From the NCBI GenBank assembly GCA_028565635.1, contig JAOXYB010082387.1, positions 1 through 22,946 of the forward strand: 22,946 nt of DNA. Direction: 5' to 3'. The notes beneath the pieces are model-generated. The model did no database searches. It was not told the origin of the DNA and saw only the letters and a program-made list of their open reading frames with translations. Position numbers and translations under genes: made by a program. This DNA is from Phoronis ovalis. Its lineage: Eukaryota > Phoronida > Phoronidae. Positions 1-8,669 of this stretch are shown here, piece after piece. Each line of letters starts with the position of its first letter. The stretch's first letter is position 1.

Positions 1-1934
1 CATATATCTATATATAGCAAAAGTAAATTAACCGTGATCGCAGGATTACTTAGTGACGTCATTATTTAGGCCAGAGCATAAAAGGTTGTTTCTCATTGGT
101 GGTTGTGTGCGAATACAATTGAAATCACCAGTGGATGCAGTAAATAGTGAATTTAAATCTCGCACCTGTGTCGTTTTAATGAATCATTTGGCGAAGGATC
201 TTTTTTTTGAAAAATTATAAATTCACAGCAGCTGTAGGCCTACGTACATGATCATTACTTTGTAACACGTAATTCTCTCATTACAATGTTAGGAAAATTA
301 AGAAAAGGAAAATTAAAAAAACAAACGGATAAATACTTTTTAAATGTCCTTGTACTTAGCAAGAGGTAGGCAATGTAAAAAGTGTTAAAATAATTTATAT
401 TACTTAATTAATGAGCTTTTTTAAGAAACTTGCTTGCACGATGGTTGTCAAAATGCGGATAACACGCATGGAATGGCATCGTTGGGTTTATTAACAATAA
501 CTCAGGAATTTAAACATTGAGACATCTATCATTTGTGCTTCTGCAAACAAAAAATGCACTTTGACATGTCTTTTAATGTTGTATGCAAATAGTTTTACAA
601 CGTATAAAGTGACATGTGAATAAGAAAGAAGTAATTAAATAAATACTAGATCACTACTGCTTTAACAATGTGTGTAGTTGTTGTTATGGCATTGGTGTAG
701 TCTATATTACACACACAACTGCTAGGAACACATCCGAGTAAATTACGGAAAAATATGAACATCCTCGCTACGATTCCCGTTATTCTGTCGCAGAACTTAT
801 TGTGCGTACCACCAAGTGGTTGCACCAACAGATAGTGTGCTCATGAGTTTCCGTTTATTAGCCTTATTGATTATATTGATGAGAACGCATTGATTCAGTA
901 GTCTGGTATTGTTACGTTACTAGCTGACAAAAACAACAAAACAATTTTGCACAAGACTTGGTGAGAGACTTCAAGTGAAAGCTATCACGTCTCAGAGATA
1001 GCAAGTCTTTTCTTTGGCTCGTTTATAAATTAAAGTTGACGATTGGAAAGCAATCAGAAATTTAATCTAACGAAGGTTACTATCTTTGCGGTAATGCGGG
1101 CGATCTTCAATATATTTAGTCAGGCATGAACAATGTAATTTTCAAATGTGAAGTATATTGTATGCTGGCGTTTTAACCTGGGGTATATAGTAAGATGCGA
1201 TTTTAACCTGAGGTATATAACAAGCAGAAGTTCCTGACGTATACGGAAATATAAGGGTAAGTTTTTTAAATATTTGTTTTTGTGTGGGTCTCTTTAGTCT
1301 TAGTACAATTTTGTATTCAGTTGAAAAAAATGGGGGAAAAGGACAAGTTGTGAAAGTCTCGACTCCCAGAGTACTTGCACATGCAAGGAGACTTTAAAAA
1401 ACCCTGTGCTACAGTTTAACATAGCATTTCTTCGAAGGAATTATTAGTACAGTTTCTTGTTATTTTTTCAACTATTCTTAATTTTCGTTCATTTTTTTTC
1501 CGTGCCAGTAACCTGGACGAAGTGTAGCATATTTGTGTGGTGCTGGTTGAAGTATAGTTCAACAGTATTCTAAAATGTTAAAATCAATAATAAATTCGTT
1601 CATCCCTTCATCTTTAGTTCTATAGTGTGTTGTAACATTTTCTAATTTTCTTAAGGAATCCCGGGTCATAGGTCTTTTTACATTAATCGTCACACAATGT
1701 TTGTTCTTTGGTAATATTTACGTAAAAACGCGTTTACCAACAAGACATTTTACACAAGATAGGAACTACAATTTTGTTAAACGCCCAGACACAAATGGCG
1801 TATACGTAACATTCGTCCATAGCGCTGTAAATAAAAGTGTCTCTTATTTTAAATAGATGTCTGATATGAGCGGAAGTAATCATATCTTGTTATTTTCACA
1901 GCCAGTGATTATGAAGATTTTTTTCTCTTTTTAG
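1..1934. other. non-coding DNA upstream of the 503-residue gene
   Basis: No reading frame here looks like a real exon. The stretch is AT-rich, with a short 30-bp-period direct repeat (1171-1220) and a perfect palindromic CRE-type octamer TGACGTCA at 54-61. A consensus donor GTAAGT at 1257-1262 (preceded by AAGG) could end a 5' untranslated exon whose intron would finish at the acceptors at 1901, 1934 or 1937. About one such hexamer is expected by chance in a region this size, so this is only a suggestion. The promoter of the downstream gene probably lies here but cannot be placed from sequence alone. Confidence 0.5.
1171..1220. repeat. two-copy 30-bp-period direct repeat
   Basis: The 19-base block TTTTAACCTGRGGTATATA occurs at 1171-1189 and again at 1201-1219, with one difference. 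Both copies end in TATATA-like sequence and lie about 40-90 bp before the possible donor at 1257. It is a local duplication. A TATA-box role is possible but unproven. Confidence 0.7.
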
Positions 1935-1943
1935 CAGATGTAA
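1901..1943 (+). promoter_or_regulatory. alternative 3' splice sites, 7-codon uORF and ATG-TAA start-stop element
   Basis: A pyrimidine-rich tract ending in CACAG (AG at 1900-1901) is one possible acceptor. A second tract, TTTTTTTCTCTTTTTAG, ends at 1934, with a further CAG at 1935-1937, giving a NAGNAG tandem acceptor. Directly after it, ATG TAA at 1938-1943 is a start codon followed at once by a stop, only two bases before the main ATG at 1946. If the 1901 acceptor is used, the exon also gains a 7-codon uORF (ATG at 1911, stop TAG at 1932-1934). The main ATG has A at -3; the ATG of ATG-TAA has C at -3, a weak context. The sequence is plain; translational control is inferred. Confidence 0.5.
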
Positions 1944-1945
1944 GC

Positions 1946-3457
1946 ATGTCAGACGCTAGAGAGAAAAAAGCTCTTACCCTTGCGCAAGCAAAAAGAATAA
2001 AGAAAGCGTATCAGTATCTCCACTGTTTAAACAAAACAGAAGAAAGGAGATTAGTATCAAACTTGAAAAATATCACCACAGATTTTAAACTGTTGCATAA
2101 TCAGCATAATGTGGATAAAACATTATTTATAAGAAAGAGACGAGCGAGTTTCAACAAAAGTCGAGAAGCGGAAAACAAACTGAACAATTTAGGACATAAG
2201 GAATTTATTCTCGAACCCGTTATTGAATCTCCTCCGAGACACTATTTGAAAGATGCTCAAGCCATAGACGTTGTACTGCAAGCGAATTCCCAAAAAATTA
2301 AACTGAAAAGTTTTCAAAGACCAACGTTACCTCGAATTAAGATATCTAGAGCTAGTGCACGCGACAGTGACGTGCAGTCAGACCCAGGAATTAAGACAGC
2401 AAATATATTTATTACCGGAACGAAATCGTCATTATCGTGGGAAGGTGACTTGGAATCAGAGCGAGCTGACAGCACAATTACTCCAAGTATCGAAAAACTA
2501 AATTTAAATAGTAGGTCGTCTAGTTCTGTGCCCCATCTACCCCAAGCGGATAGTCCGTTTTCAATCGATATCCCTTCGCCGGATCGTTTGAGTGTTTTTA
2601 ACAGACCATCCGGACCCTTATTAGGAATACAGACCCCAAGAGGGGAAGCGAGATTACGATTTGAAACTCCCCCGCCAAAACCGTTCGTAGCAGACGATAA
2701 TAATAACTACGTCAACGAAAATGGGGAGTTAAGCATCGCTGTGCCGTCTTTGTTGACAGCAACGGAAAATAGAAGTCAAATCAGTGATCTTGGTCCTCCA
2801 TCTCCTTCACCTATACTGTTAACACCATCTCCTGGTCCGGCATCTCCATTGAGAAACGGATCAGCAAATGTAAGCCCGGCTTTGTCACCAATACTCCCTT
2901 TAAAAACAGCATCAGGGAAGGCAAATCCTGCATTGACGCCACTGCAGAAAAAACCTGTGCATAGCTCGCCAATGCTGAGCAGAGTTACTGTTTCGTATAT
3001 AGAGTCACAACCACCCCGATTTCATGTTCCGCCATTTCGGCGAAATTTGGGACCAGTGACGGTAAAAAGCATGCAGCACAATGTAGGGTTAGCTCCTCAT
3101 CCCGCCGCTAACAAAGGACATTTTCATCACCCGAAACCCCGAATAAACAGTGCGTCTACTCACGCATCGATACAAAGTAAAAGCTCCCGATTCACTTATG
3201 ACGATGCTAACGACACCAGTAGAAAGGGAGCAAATGAGATTGAATACCCTGCGTATTTAGCTTTAACAATCGAAGAAAAAAAGCAGCACAGATTACTGAA
3301 GAAACAAGTTGAAGTGGACAAAATGAAGAAAGTTCACGCTAAAAATCAACAAAAATGTAAACACATGTTGAAACAATGGCTGGACCAAACTTCAGATTTG
3401 ACTACTACTAAAACGAGCAAAAGAAAGTCATCGAAACACAATTATTTATTTGCATAA
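1946..3457 (+). CDS. uncharacterised 503-residue Ser/Pro-rich disordered protein
   Basis: This is an uninterrupted 503-codon frame ending in TAA, by far the longest in the window, with an A at -3 of its ATG. I do not recognise the family. Residues 1-90 are basic and probably helical and contain RRAS (S68), a classic PKA-type consensus. Residues about 95-345 are low complexity, rich in Ser, Pro and Thr, with some fifteen Ser/Thr-Pro dipeptides (for example S203, S211, T230, T241, S286, S288, T293, S295, S300, S310, S314, T331, S341), as expected of a proline-directed kinase substrate. Residues about 438-475 are charged and predicted to form a helix or coiled coil (EEKKQHRLLKKQ...). The tail is Lys/Ser-rich and ends in LFA. 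There is no signal peptide or membrane segment, so it should be cytosolic or nuclear. The length and even composition argue against a chance frame. Whether an upstream coding exon exists is unknown. Confidence 0.8.
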   Translation: MSDAREKKALTLAQAKRIKKAYQYLHCLNKTEERRLVSNLKNITTDFKLLHNQHNVDKTLFIRKRRASFNKSREAENKLNNLGHKEFILEPVIESPPRHYLKDAQAIDVVLQANSQKIKLKSFQRPTLPRIKISRASARDSDVQSDPGIKTANIFITGTKSSLSWEGDLESERADSTITPSIEKLNLNSRSSSSVPHLPQADSPFSIDIPSPDRLSVFNRPSGPLLGIQTPRGEARLRFETPPPKPFVADDNNNYVNENGELSIAVPSLLTATENRSQISDLGPPSPSPILLTPSPGPASPLRNGSANVSPALSPILPLKTASGKANPALTPLQKKPVHSSPMLSRVTVSYIESQPPRFHVPPFRRNLGPVTVKSMQHNVGLAPHPAANKGHFHHPKPRINSASTHASIQSKSSRFTYDDANDTSRKGANEIEYPAYLALTIEEKKQHRLLKKQVEVDKMKKVHAKNQQKCKHMLKQWLDQTSDLTTTKTSKRKSSKHNYLFA

Positions 3458-4926
3458 CATCGATAGACAGGTATAAAAGTAATATGCAAAAATCTATATT
3501 TATTAATTAGGCTGTATTGTTAACACTATATAGCTGTTTTAGTTTTTGATCTAAACAGGTGAAAATGAAAAAAATCGTTAATTGCGTAGTGCAATTAAAT
3601 ATTTGTACAATAGTTTATTACCATGTCAGGAGGAAACCACACTTTTCAATTAACACAACGTTTTGCTTTTGTGCAGAATTGAAAACAAAAATACGTTGAA
3701 TATTTGTGTTAAGACTCATGTTATCGGATTTGAAGGATTGCTCTACGAAACCGAAACTTTTCAACAGTTAATTTTCATGGTTAACAGTTTTTATTAGCAA
3801 TTTCTACCAAACATAAAACAGTTTGTACTTTAATAAGCACATATAAAAATGTCAGCATAATTTACATTGGGATAAATACTTATAAATATCCTTTAAAGCA
3901 GTGTTTACGTACATATAAGATTGTTCTGTATGGGCATCATTGTATAATGTGCACGACATATCAGCGACACTTGTAGATATAACTGAAACTTGTTAAAATT
4001 GTTAAAATTAATTGTGAAACTAGTCAATACCTTTTTCCGATGTGTCATATAACAAGTTATTCAAGAATTAAAATGCATTATTTATTTATAAAAACTATTT
4101 TACTTATTTTTTGCAAATATCTTTTTATAGCTTCATTAAAGTCATGAGCTCTTCCTGACATATTATAGGCGCAAAAGTATTTATAAAAACGAAATTTTAA
4201 AAGTACTTTTTTAGAAATTGTTCAGCAACTTGAAGCAAACTACATGTGTTCTGCACGACACATCAATATCTCACATTAATATGCATGTTTGAACAGAGCC
4301 AGCAGCAGAGAATGGTAAAACACGTACTGACTTGTACTACAATATTCATGCTTCATCTGCCATTATACATATTACACGATATATCATTTTTTAATCTTTC
4401 TGTGAACTTTCCAATTATATCCACATCGAAAGGCCAATGAAAAGTACTGACTTTAACATCGGATTTGCTGTGTTTTGACTACATTTAAACCATGAAAATT
4501 TTATATTGAAGTATTTGAGTAAGCATCCTCCGAACGCAGAGATCATCTTCTGCGTACACGTGGGACGTATTGGGATAATAATTCCTTGGTTTACGAAGAT
4601 GTTTAGGAAGTTTTTCGTCCGCTTGTACAGTCTGTTCTCACAAATTCTTACACCAGATGTCTATAGTGAATTGTAACTCTTTTGTCGAGGAGATAAAAAG
4701 TGCGTTTACTCTGGCAACGCTTGAAATCGATTCAGAACCTAAGTGTAGTTTCTATTCAAATGTGCAGTAAGTTACTTGTTTCATTGTGGTGTTTACTTAT
4801 TACGTCATGGAATGTACACATTGTGTGTGCTATTACACCGTGCAATAACGTTTTACAAAACTGCCCATGATTTCAGAGGAGTTAAGAAATGCTTACTCGT
4901 CTGTACTAATTTGTACATGGCGCTTA
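3458..4926. other. 3' UTR and intergenic AT-rich DNA
   Basis: This follows the stop codon of the 503-residue gene. Several ATTAAA hexamers occur (for example 3594-3599 and about 4066) and could serve as poly(A) signals, but none is clearly better than the others. The only open frame here (4246-4440) has no coding features. No RNA gene or repeat was seen. Confidence 0.5.
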
Positions 4927-4935
4927 GCAGTAACC

Positions 4936-5355
4936 CCGGGGGGGACACTTCCTATATCGGTCAAAATATACATGTGCCGCGCTTCAGGGTCGTTTTTTGG
5001 GCTACCAGGATATTTCAGGGTGGGACATTTTACTTCTGGGATATTTCAGGGTGGGTATTTGACGTCAAGGGGATATTTTGGGGTGGGTTTGACGTCAAGG
5101 GGATATTTCAGGGTGGGTTTTTAAGATTTGTTTGGAGAATTTGATCGTCCACAGCGTTTAAAGGAGACGAAAGAATTTGAAATGCCCTTTTTTTTGCTTG
5201 TCAACTTTTTTCTGGCAGAACGGAGACGATTTTTGGGGCCAAGGATGTTTCAGGGTAGGTAATTCGTCAATTCCAAGGATATTTCAGGGTCAGGGTTTGG
5301 ACCCCTGTGCCTCACACCCCTACCTCATATAAAACAGAATTCCCCCCCCCCCAGG
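4936..5355. mobile_element. ~420-bp non-autonomous element with G-tract/C-tract ends and 9-bp TSD
   Basis: The segment starts CCGGGGGGGACAC and ends in eleven C followed by AGG. It is flanked on both sides by the identical 9-mer GCAGTAACC (4927-4935 and 5356-5364), as expected of a target-site duplication. The two ends are loosely inverted: each reads inward as CC(T)-G-tract, then an A/T-rich stretch with TATAT. It has no coding capacity; frames across it merely translate the internal repeat. It carries a ~31-bp minisatellite. The architecture (C/G-tract termini around a minisatellite core) is like short repeat families I recall from other invertebrates, but I cannot assign a superfamily. A 9-bp duplication would suit Mutator-like elements; that is a guess. 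Confidence 0.6.
5008..5295 (+). repeat. minisatellite, ~31-bp unit with core GGATATTTCAGGGTGGG
   Basis: The 17-base core starts at 5008, 5039, 5071, 5101, 5243 and 5277, so neighbouring units are 30-34 bp apart, apart from one gap of 142 bp. The third copy (5071) reads TTTTGGGG in place of TTTCAGGG, and the last two are more diverged. The units at 5039 and 5071 are each followed by TTGACGTCAAGG, giving two perfect TGACGTCA palindromes (5060-5067 and 5090-5097). The array lies inside the element at 4936-5355 and accounts for the open frames seen across it. Confidence 0.85.
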
Positions 5356-5598
5356 GCAGTAACCTGGACAAATAACTTGTTTTGTAATAATAGGCCCAAT
5401 ACTGAGGTATTGGTAATAAACACTCCTATTCGAGAACTGTCGTATTTTAACATTAACAAAACCTCACCCGCAGGATGGCATGTTTCGTATTGTTCGTACA
5501 ACAATACAATGATTGGCTGTATATAGTTTATTATCACACGGCAAGGGAAGAAAGTACAAATGTACGTATGTAAACAAGTCAGATAGTTAAACATCATA

Positions 5599-5744
5599 CC
5601 TGTCGTAAATGCGTTTTCCAAGAAAGACATCCTGTGGTAAACGAATATATTTTGAAAATATACTCTGTGGTAAATATCCAACAAGAAAAGTATACCCTGT
5701 GGTAAATAAAGCTTTGAGAAGTGCGAAAAACATCCTGTGGTAAA
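5599..5744 (+). repeat. degenerate array, 32-38 bp period, core CCTGTGGTAAA
   Basis: Five copies of the 11-base core start at 5599 (CCTGTCGTAAA), 5631, 5664 (TCTGTGGTAAA), 5696 and 5734, spaced 32, 33, 32 and 38 bp. The sequence between cores is not conserved. About 35 bp past the last copy lies AGCAGTACCCCCGGGG (5772-5787), whose AGCAGTA and CCCCGGGG resemble the left boundary of the preceding element (AGCAGTAACCCCGGGG at 4926-4941). The array may therefore belong to the same composite element or to a related neighbour. Confidence 0.75.
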
Positions 5745-5790
5745 TGCGGGAGATGTAAAAAGTGACTTAATAGCAGTACCCCCGGGGCCA

Positions 5791-6262
5791 TTACGGTCAC
5801 TTCATATTTATGGAGTTGGTAAAATTCATTAAAATTTTACAAATGTTGTGCCACAAGAAATACTTTGCACTTGATAATAAGAAAGGTTGAACCATCGGGA
5901 GCATTGCTGTATGAGAATTTTCATCATTTTTGTGAATTTTGAAAGACGATAGCTTTTTAATAAGACATTGGACATATTAGACTAGACAAGTAACACTTTG
6001 TGAGGGCAGATCAAAAGTATATAGTATATCAGGAGTCAAAGCAGCTGACCTGGTTGGCTAAACGCTACCTGTCTGCAGTAATTTTCAACCTAAACTGTAC
6101 ATTGTGGTTGCTACAACATTATGCTACTGTAGCACTTAGCTAGCTATAACTTTGAATCCCGGACTGTGAATAAGCCTGTCCACATTTTGTGTGCAATAAA
6201 TTATCAGAATAAAATCATATTGCTGCCTTTTAGTTACGAATTATTAAATATATTTTTTTTAG
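5791..6262. other. intergenic DNA or 5' intron of the stathmin-like gene
   Basis: There is no coding signal. The 3' end is a pyrimidine-rich tract closing in TTTTTTTTAG at 6262, a good acceptor, so this is probably an intron between an unseen 5' untranslated exon and the exon holding the ATG at 6284. AATAAA hexamers occur at 6195-6200 and 6208-6213 without any obvious upstream gene to use them. Confidence 0.45.
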
Positions 6263-6283
6263 CTTGTTCTGTGGAATTCAGAT

Positions 6284-7039
6284 ATGGCTTGTGATGCGAG
6301 ACCATCGTCAACCTCTTTTGTCGTGAATTTCAATGAAGAGGGTGAACAACTAAGGAGAAAGTTACCAAAGCGATTACAAGATAAAACGAAAGAAAGCCAG
6401 CCAACAAAAACTCAACAAGAAATTGAAGAAAAACAGAAGAAAGCTGCAGAAAGACGACAGGTTCTTACTTTTGTGTAGTCTGATTACTGATAAAGGGGTA
6501 TACATCGGTCTCCAAAATTACAAGTGTATGACTGTGTTACCCTGTCACTCAATATTTGCCTAAAAGTATATGTTACCTGTAGGCACAATTTCTAAGGTCT
6601 TGTCGATTGTGTCAACTTTTACTCGTGGGTAGAGCCTACCTCTTGATGAATAATTTTAATGTAAAATCTGGTGCAAGATTCTTTGGCCGAAAATAGTCTG
6701 AATCAAAAATCTACTCGAACTTATAATTAACTTTCAAGTTCCCAAGTTTCATACAATTTTCTTAAACATCTTTGTAATCTTCAGGCTCAGACATCAGCCA
6801 GGTTACAAAGAATCAAGGAACGAGAAGAAGAATGCCGTAGAATGCACATCAATGTTCAAACGTTACTCGAACAGGATGCCAAACGCTCCGGCCAAACAGG
6901 CACTGAACACATCAAGCCAATATCAAGAAAACAAGCCACGGCAATGATTCAGACCGTCGCTAAAGGGTTCAGTAACATTGGAAAAGATATTACATCAGGT
7001 TTTAATCAGGTGGAAGAGGCCGAAAAAGAAACTGTATGA
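6284..7039 (+). CDS. two-exon gene for a small stathmin-like coiled-coil protein
   Basis: Exon A (6284-6460, 59 codons) and exon B (6785-7039, 84 codons plus TGA) join in phase 0 to give 143 residues. The acceptor before exon B is clear (TAATCTTCAG); the donor, ACAG|GTTCTT, is weak. Residues 12-16 (FVVNF) are followed by a basic linker and then a charged helix (about 43-78) containing EIEEKQKKAAERRQ, which resembles the EEIQKKLEAAEERRK core of the stathmin tubulin-binding helix. The stretch before it also matches the stathmin layout of a hydrophobic strand, a linker and then a helix. Known stathmins bind tubulin dimers and control microtubule dynamics; that role here is inferred. The second half (90-143) is not stathmin-like and looks partly helical. 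The frame stays open upstream of the ATG to the acceptor at 6262, so an earlier coding exon cannot be excluded. Sure of the gene, less so of the family. Confidence 0.7.
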
Positions 7040-7118
7040 AATGAAATTTATCAGGAACAGTTGTAGAGAGCAAGGCCTGATAAATTTGTATGCAGTTACA
7101 TTACATGATATTAGATTT

Positions 7119-7124
7119 ATTAAA
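7119..7124 (+). terminator. candidate poly(A) signal ATTAAA of the stathmin-like gene
   Basis: ATTAAA lies 80 bases after the stop codon. Another ATTAAA is at 7492-7497. I cannot tell which is used. Confidence 0.3.
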
Positions 7125-7886
7125 TACTTATGTAGATATTCAAGTTAACCGTTGTACAGTGTAGTACCAGGTCTTCAAGTCTGTTCTGTCCAGTGTACAT
7201 AGCACAAGTGTGATATTTTTTGTGCTTAATTTTTTTAGAATTTTTGTTTTGTATATTTTAGTACATTTTAGCGATTGGATGCTTCAATCTTGGACCCCTA
7301 ATTTGTTGAATCAGCTATTGATGTCATGACAAGTAAGAAAGGTTTGAAAAAGTGTTTTTATTACGAAACCAATATATTTTTTTCTGTCCAATGTCTGTAA
7401 ATTTTTACATCTTGTATATATGTACATATATAACACTATTTTTGATTTTATTTACATAATAATATTATAAAAACTAACTTCATTAAAAACAATTTCGATT
7501 TAACCCTTAATTTAAATATATAAGAACTATAATATATAATATAATATATAAAAATGTCAGACTTGATAGATTTTGAAATAACAGTAAGCAGTAATTGTAG
7601 AAGACAATTACTCAAACATTTACCAATTACAATCTAGAAAGAATGCTGGTAAAAAAAAAACAACCTTTAACTTGTACAGAGTTTTCTCATGGCTGATCCA
7701 TCAATTGATTTACCCCCTTGTTTCTATTTTTGCACAGATGCAAACTACCAATCGATTGCATTATAAATATAGGTTTATCCGACTTAAAAAAATCAGGAAA
7801 CAAACTTGTAGGGAAAATAATTATCGAGTGCACGCATTATACTATATTATACCTCATATCAACAGGAAACTATTCTAAACATAATA
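7125..7886. other. convergent intergenic region, AT-rich
   Basis: This separates the 3' ends of the plus-strand stathmin-like gene and the minus-strand ETS gene. It includes a low-complexity A/T stretch (about 7509-7554, ATATAATATA-like). The open frame at 7672-7878 shows no coding features. No RNA gene was seen. Confidence 0.5.
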
Positions 7887-7892
7887 TTTATT
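7887..7892 (-). terminator. candidate poly(A) signal AATAAA of the ETS gene
   Basis: The reverse complement reads AATAAA about 315 bases past the ETS gene stop codon (8207-8209), a reasonable 3' UTR length. No downstream GU-rich element was confirmed. Confidence 0.35.
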
Positions 7893-8206
7893 TTTAATTT
7901 TGGAGCTTTGTAATAATTCCTATTGAATGTGTGCTTGGTTCGCATGTATAGAATTAGGGGGTAGACTGGAACAGCCATGCATGAGAAAGGTCAATAGGTC
8001 AACCTAAGGTGTGTGCAGGGTTATCCACATAGCATTCTATTTATAATCACGTGCATTTGATCTATCACAACTAACCCCAGCACTTGTTAGGTAACATGTT
8101 GAAATGACAACCCATCCATGAGTGGCGTGAGACACTGGTAATGAATATTGACAGGCGGATTATTAATGGCAATGAACCCTATCTAAACTATATTGACACA
8201 TTCTAT

Positions 8207-8669
8207 CTAAAATGTCTCTTGTTTAATAAATTCAATTTTCACATCTTTCGTTTTTACTGACAAATCCTGTGGCTGTTCGTGATCTACCTGGTTAGTGTCT
8301 TGTCTGATGTGATTACATGCTTGTACTCCGTTAACCGGTGAGAAGCTCCGCGTGTCGATACCCGCTACTTCTGAACTTCTGACATCAGGAGAACATTTTT
8401 TCAAATATTTCTTACATATAGTATTGTCCTGGTCGGAAGTTTTTATTTCTAAGCACCTCTTTAAAGAGTCGTTAGTCATTTTGTCGTCTACATTTTCGAA
8501 TTCCATTGTCTGTCTGCTAGAGTGGTCACTGTTCGCGGCGGATTGGTAGATATGTTCTTTCTGCCTGTTGAGGGCTGCTCTGATTGCTTGAGGATGTTTA
8601 GATGTCGGTGGTTTCAAACATTTTATTCCAATTCGTTCCATTTTTATTTCCGCTGGAGGATGGATAAAC
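8207..8669 (-). CDS. ETV6-like: ETS gene terminal exon h: C-terminal tail with CtBP and SUMO motifs
   Basis: The acceptor CTCTTATTACAG gives AG|G = Arg315, followed by [12 protein letters not shown], comparable with RFMKTPDEI of ETV6. It encodes 153 residues to TAG at 8207-8209. The tail is longer than the roughly 35 residues after the ETS domain in human ETV6 and is polar and probably disordered. Near the end is PQDLSVK (448-454), the PxDLSxK form recognised by CtBP co-repressors. It is followed by VKIE (K459) and IKQE (K464), two SUMO consensus sites; a third, IKME (K324), adjoins the ETS domain. Function of the motifs is inferred. Confidence 0.92.

Noticed and set aside
4776-5144. 122-codon open frame on the plus strand
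   Set aside because: It mostly translates the minisatellite (repeated GIFQGG-like peptide) and has no unique coding features.
5599-5744. Regularly spaced short repeats with unlike spacers, reminiscent of a CRISPR array
   Set aside because: The repeats are only about 11 bp, imperfect and unevenly spaced, no cas-like genes are present, and the window is clearly metazoan.
5325-5800. Two minus-strand open frames across the CCTGTGGTAAA array
   Set aside because: Their repeated FTTG/YHRVYF peptides are the repeat read in translation, not a conserved protein.
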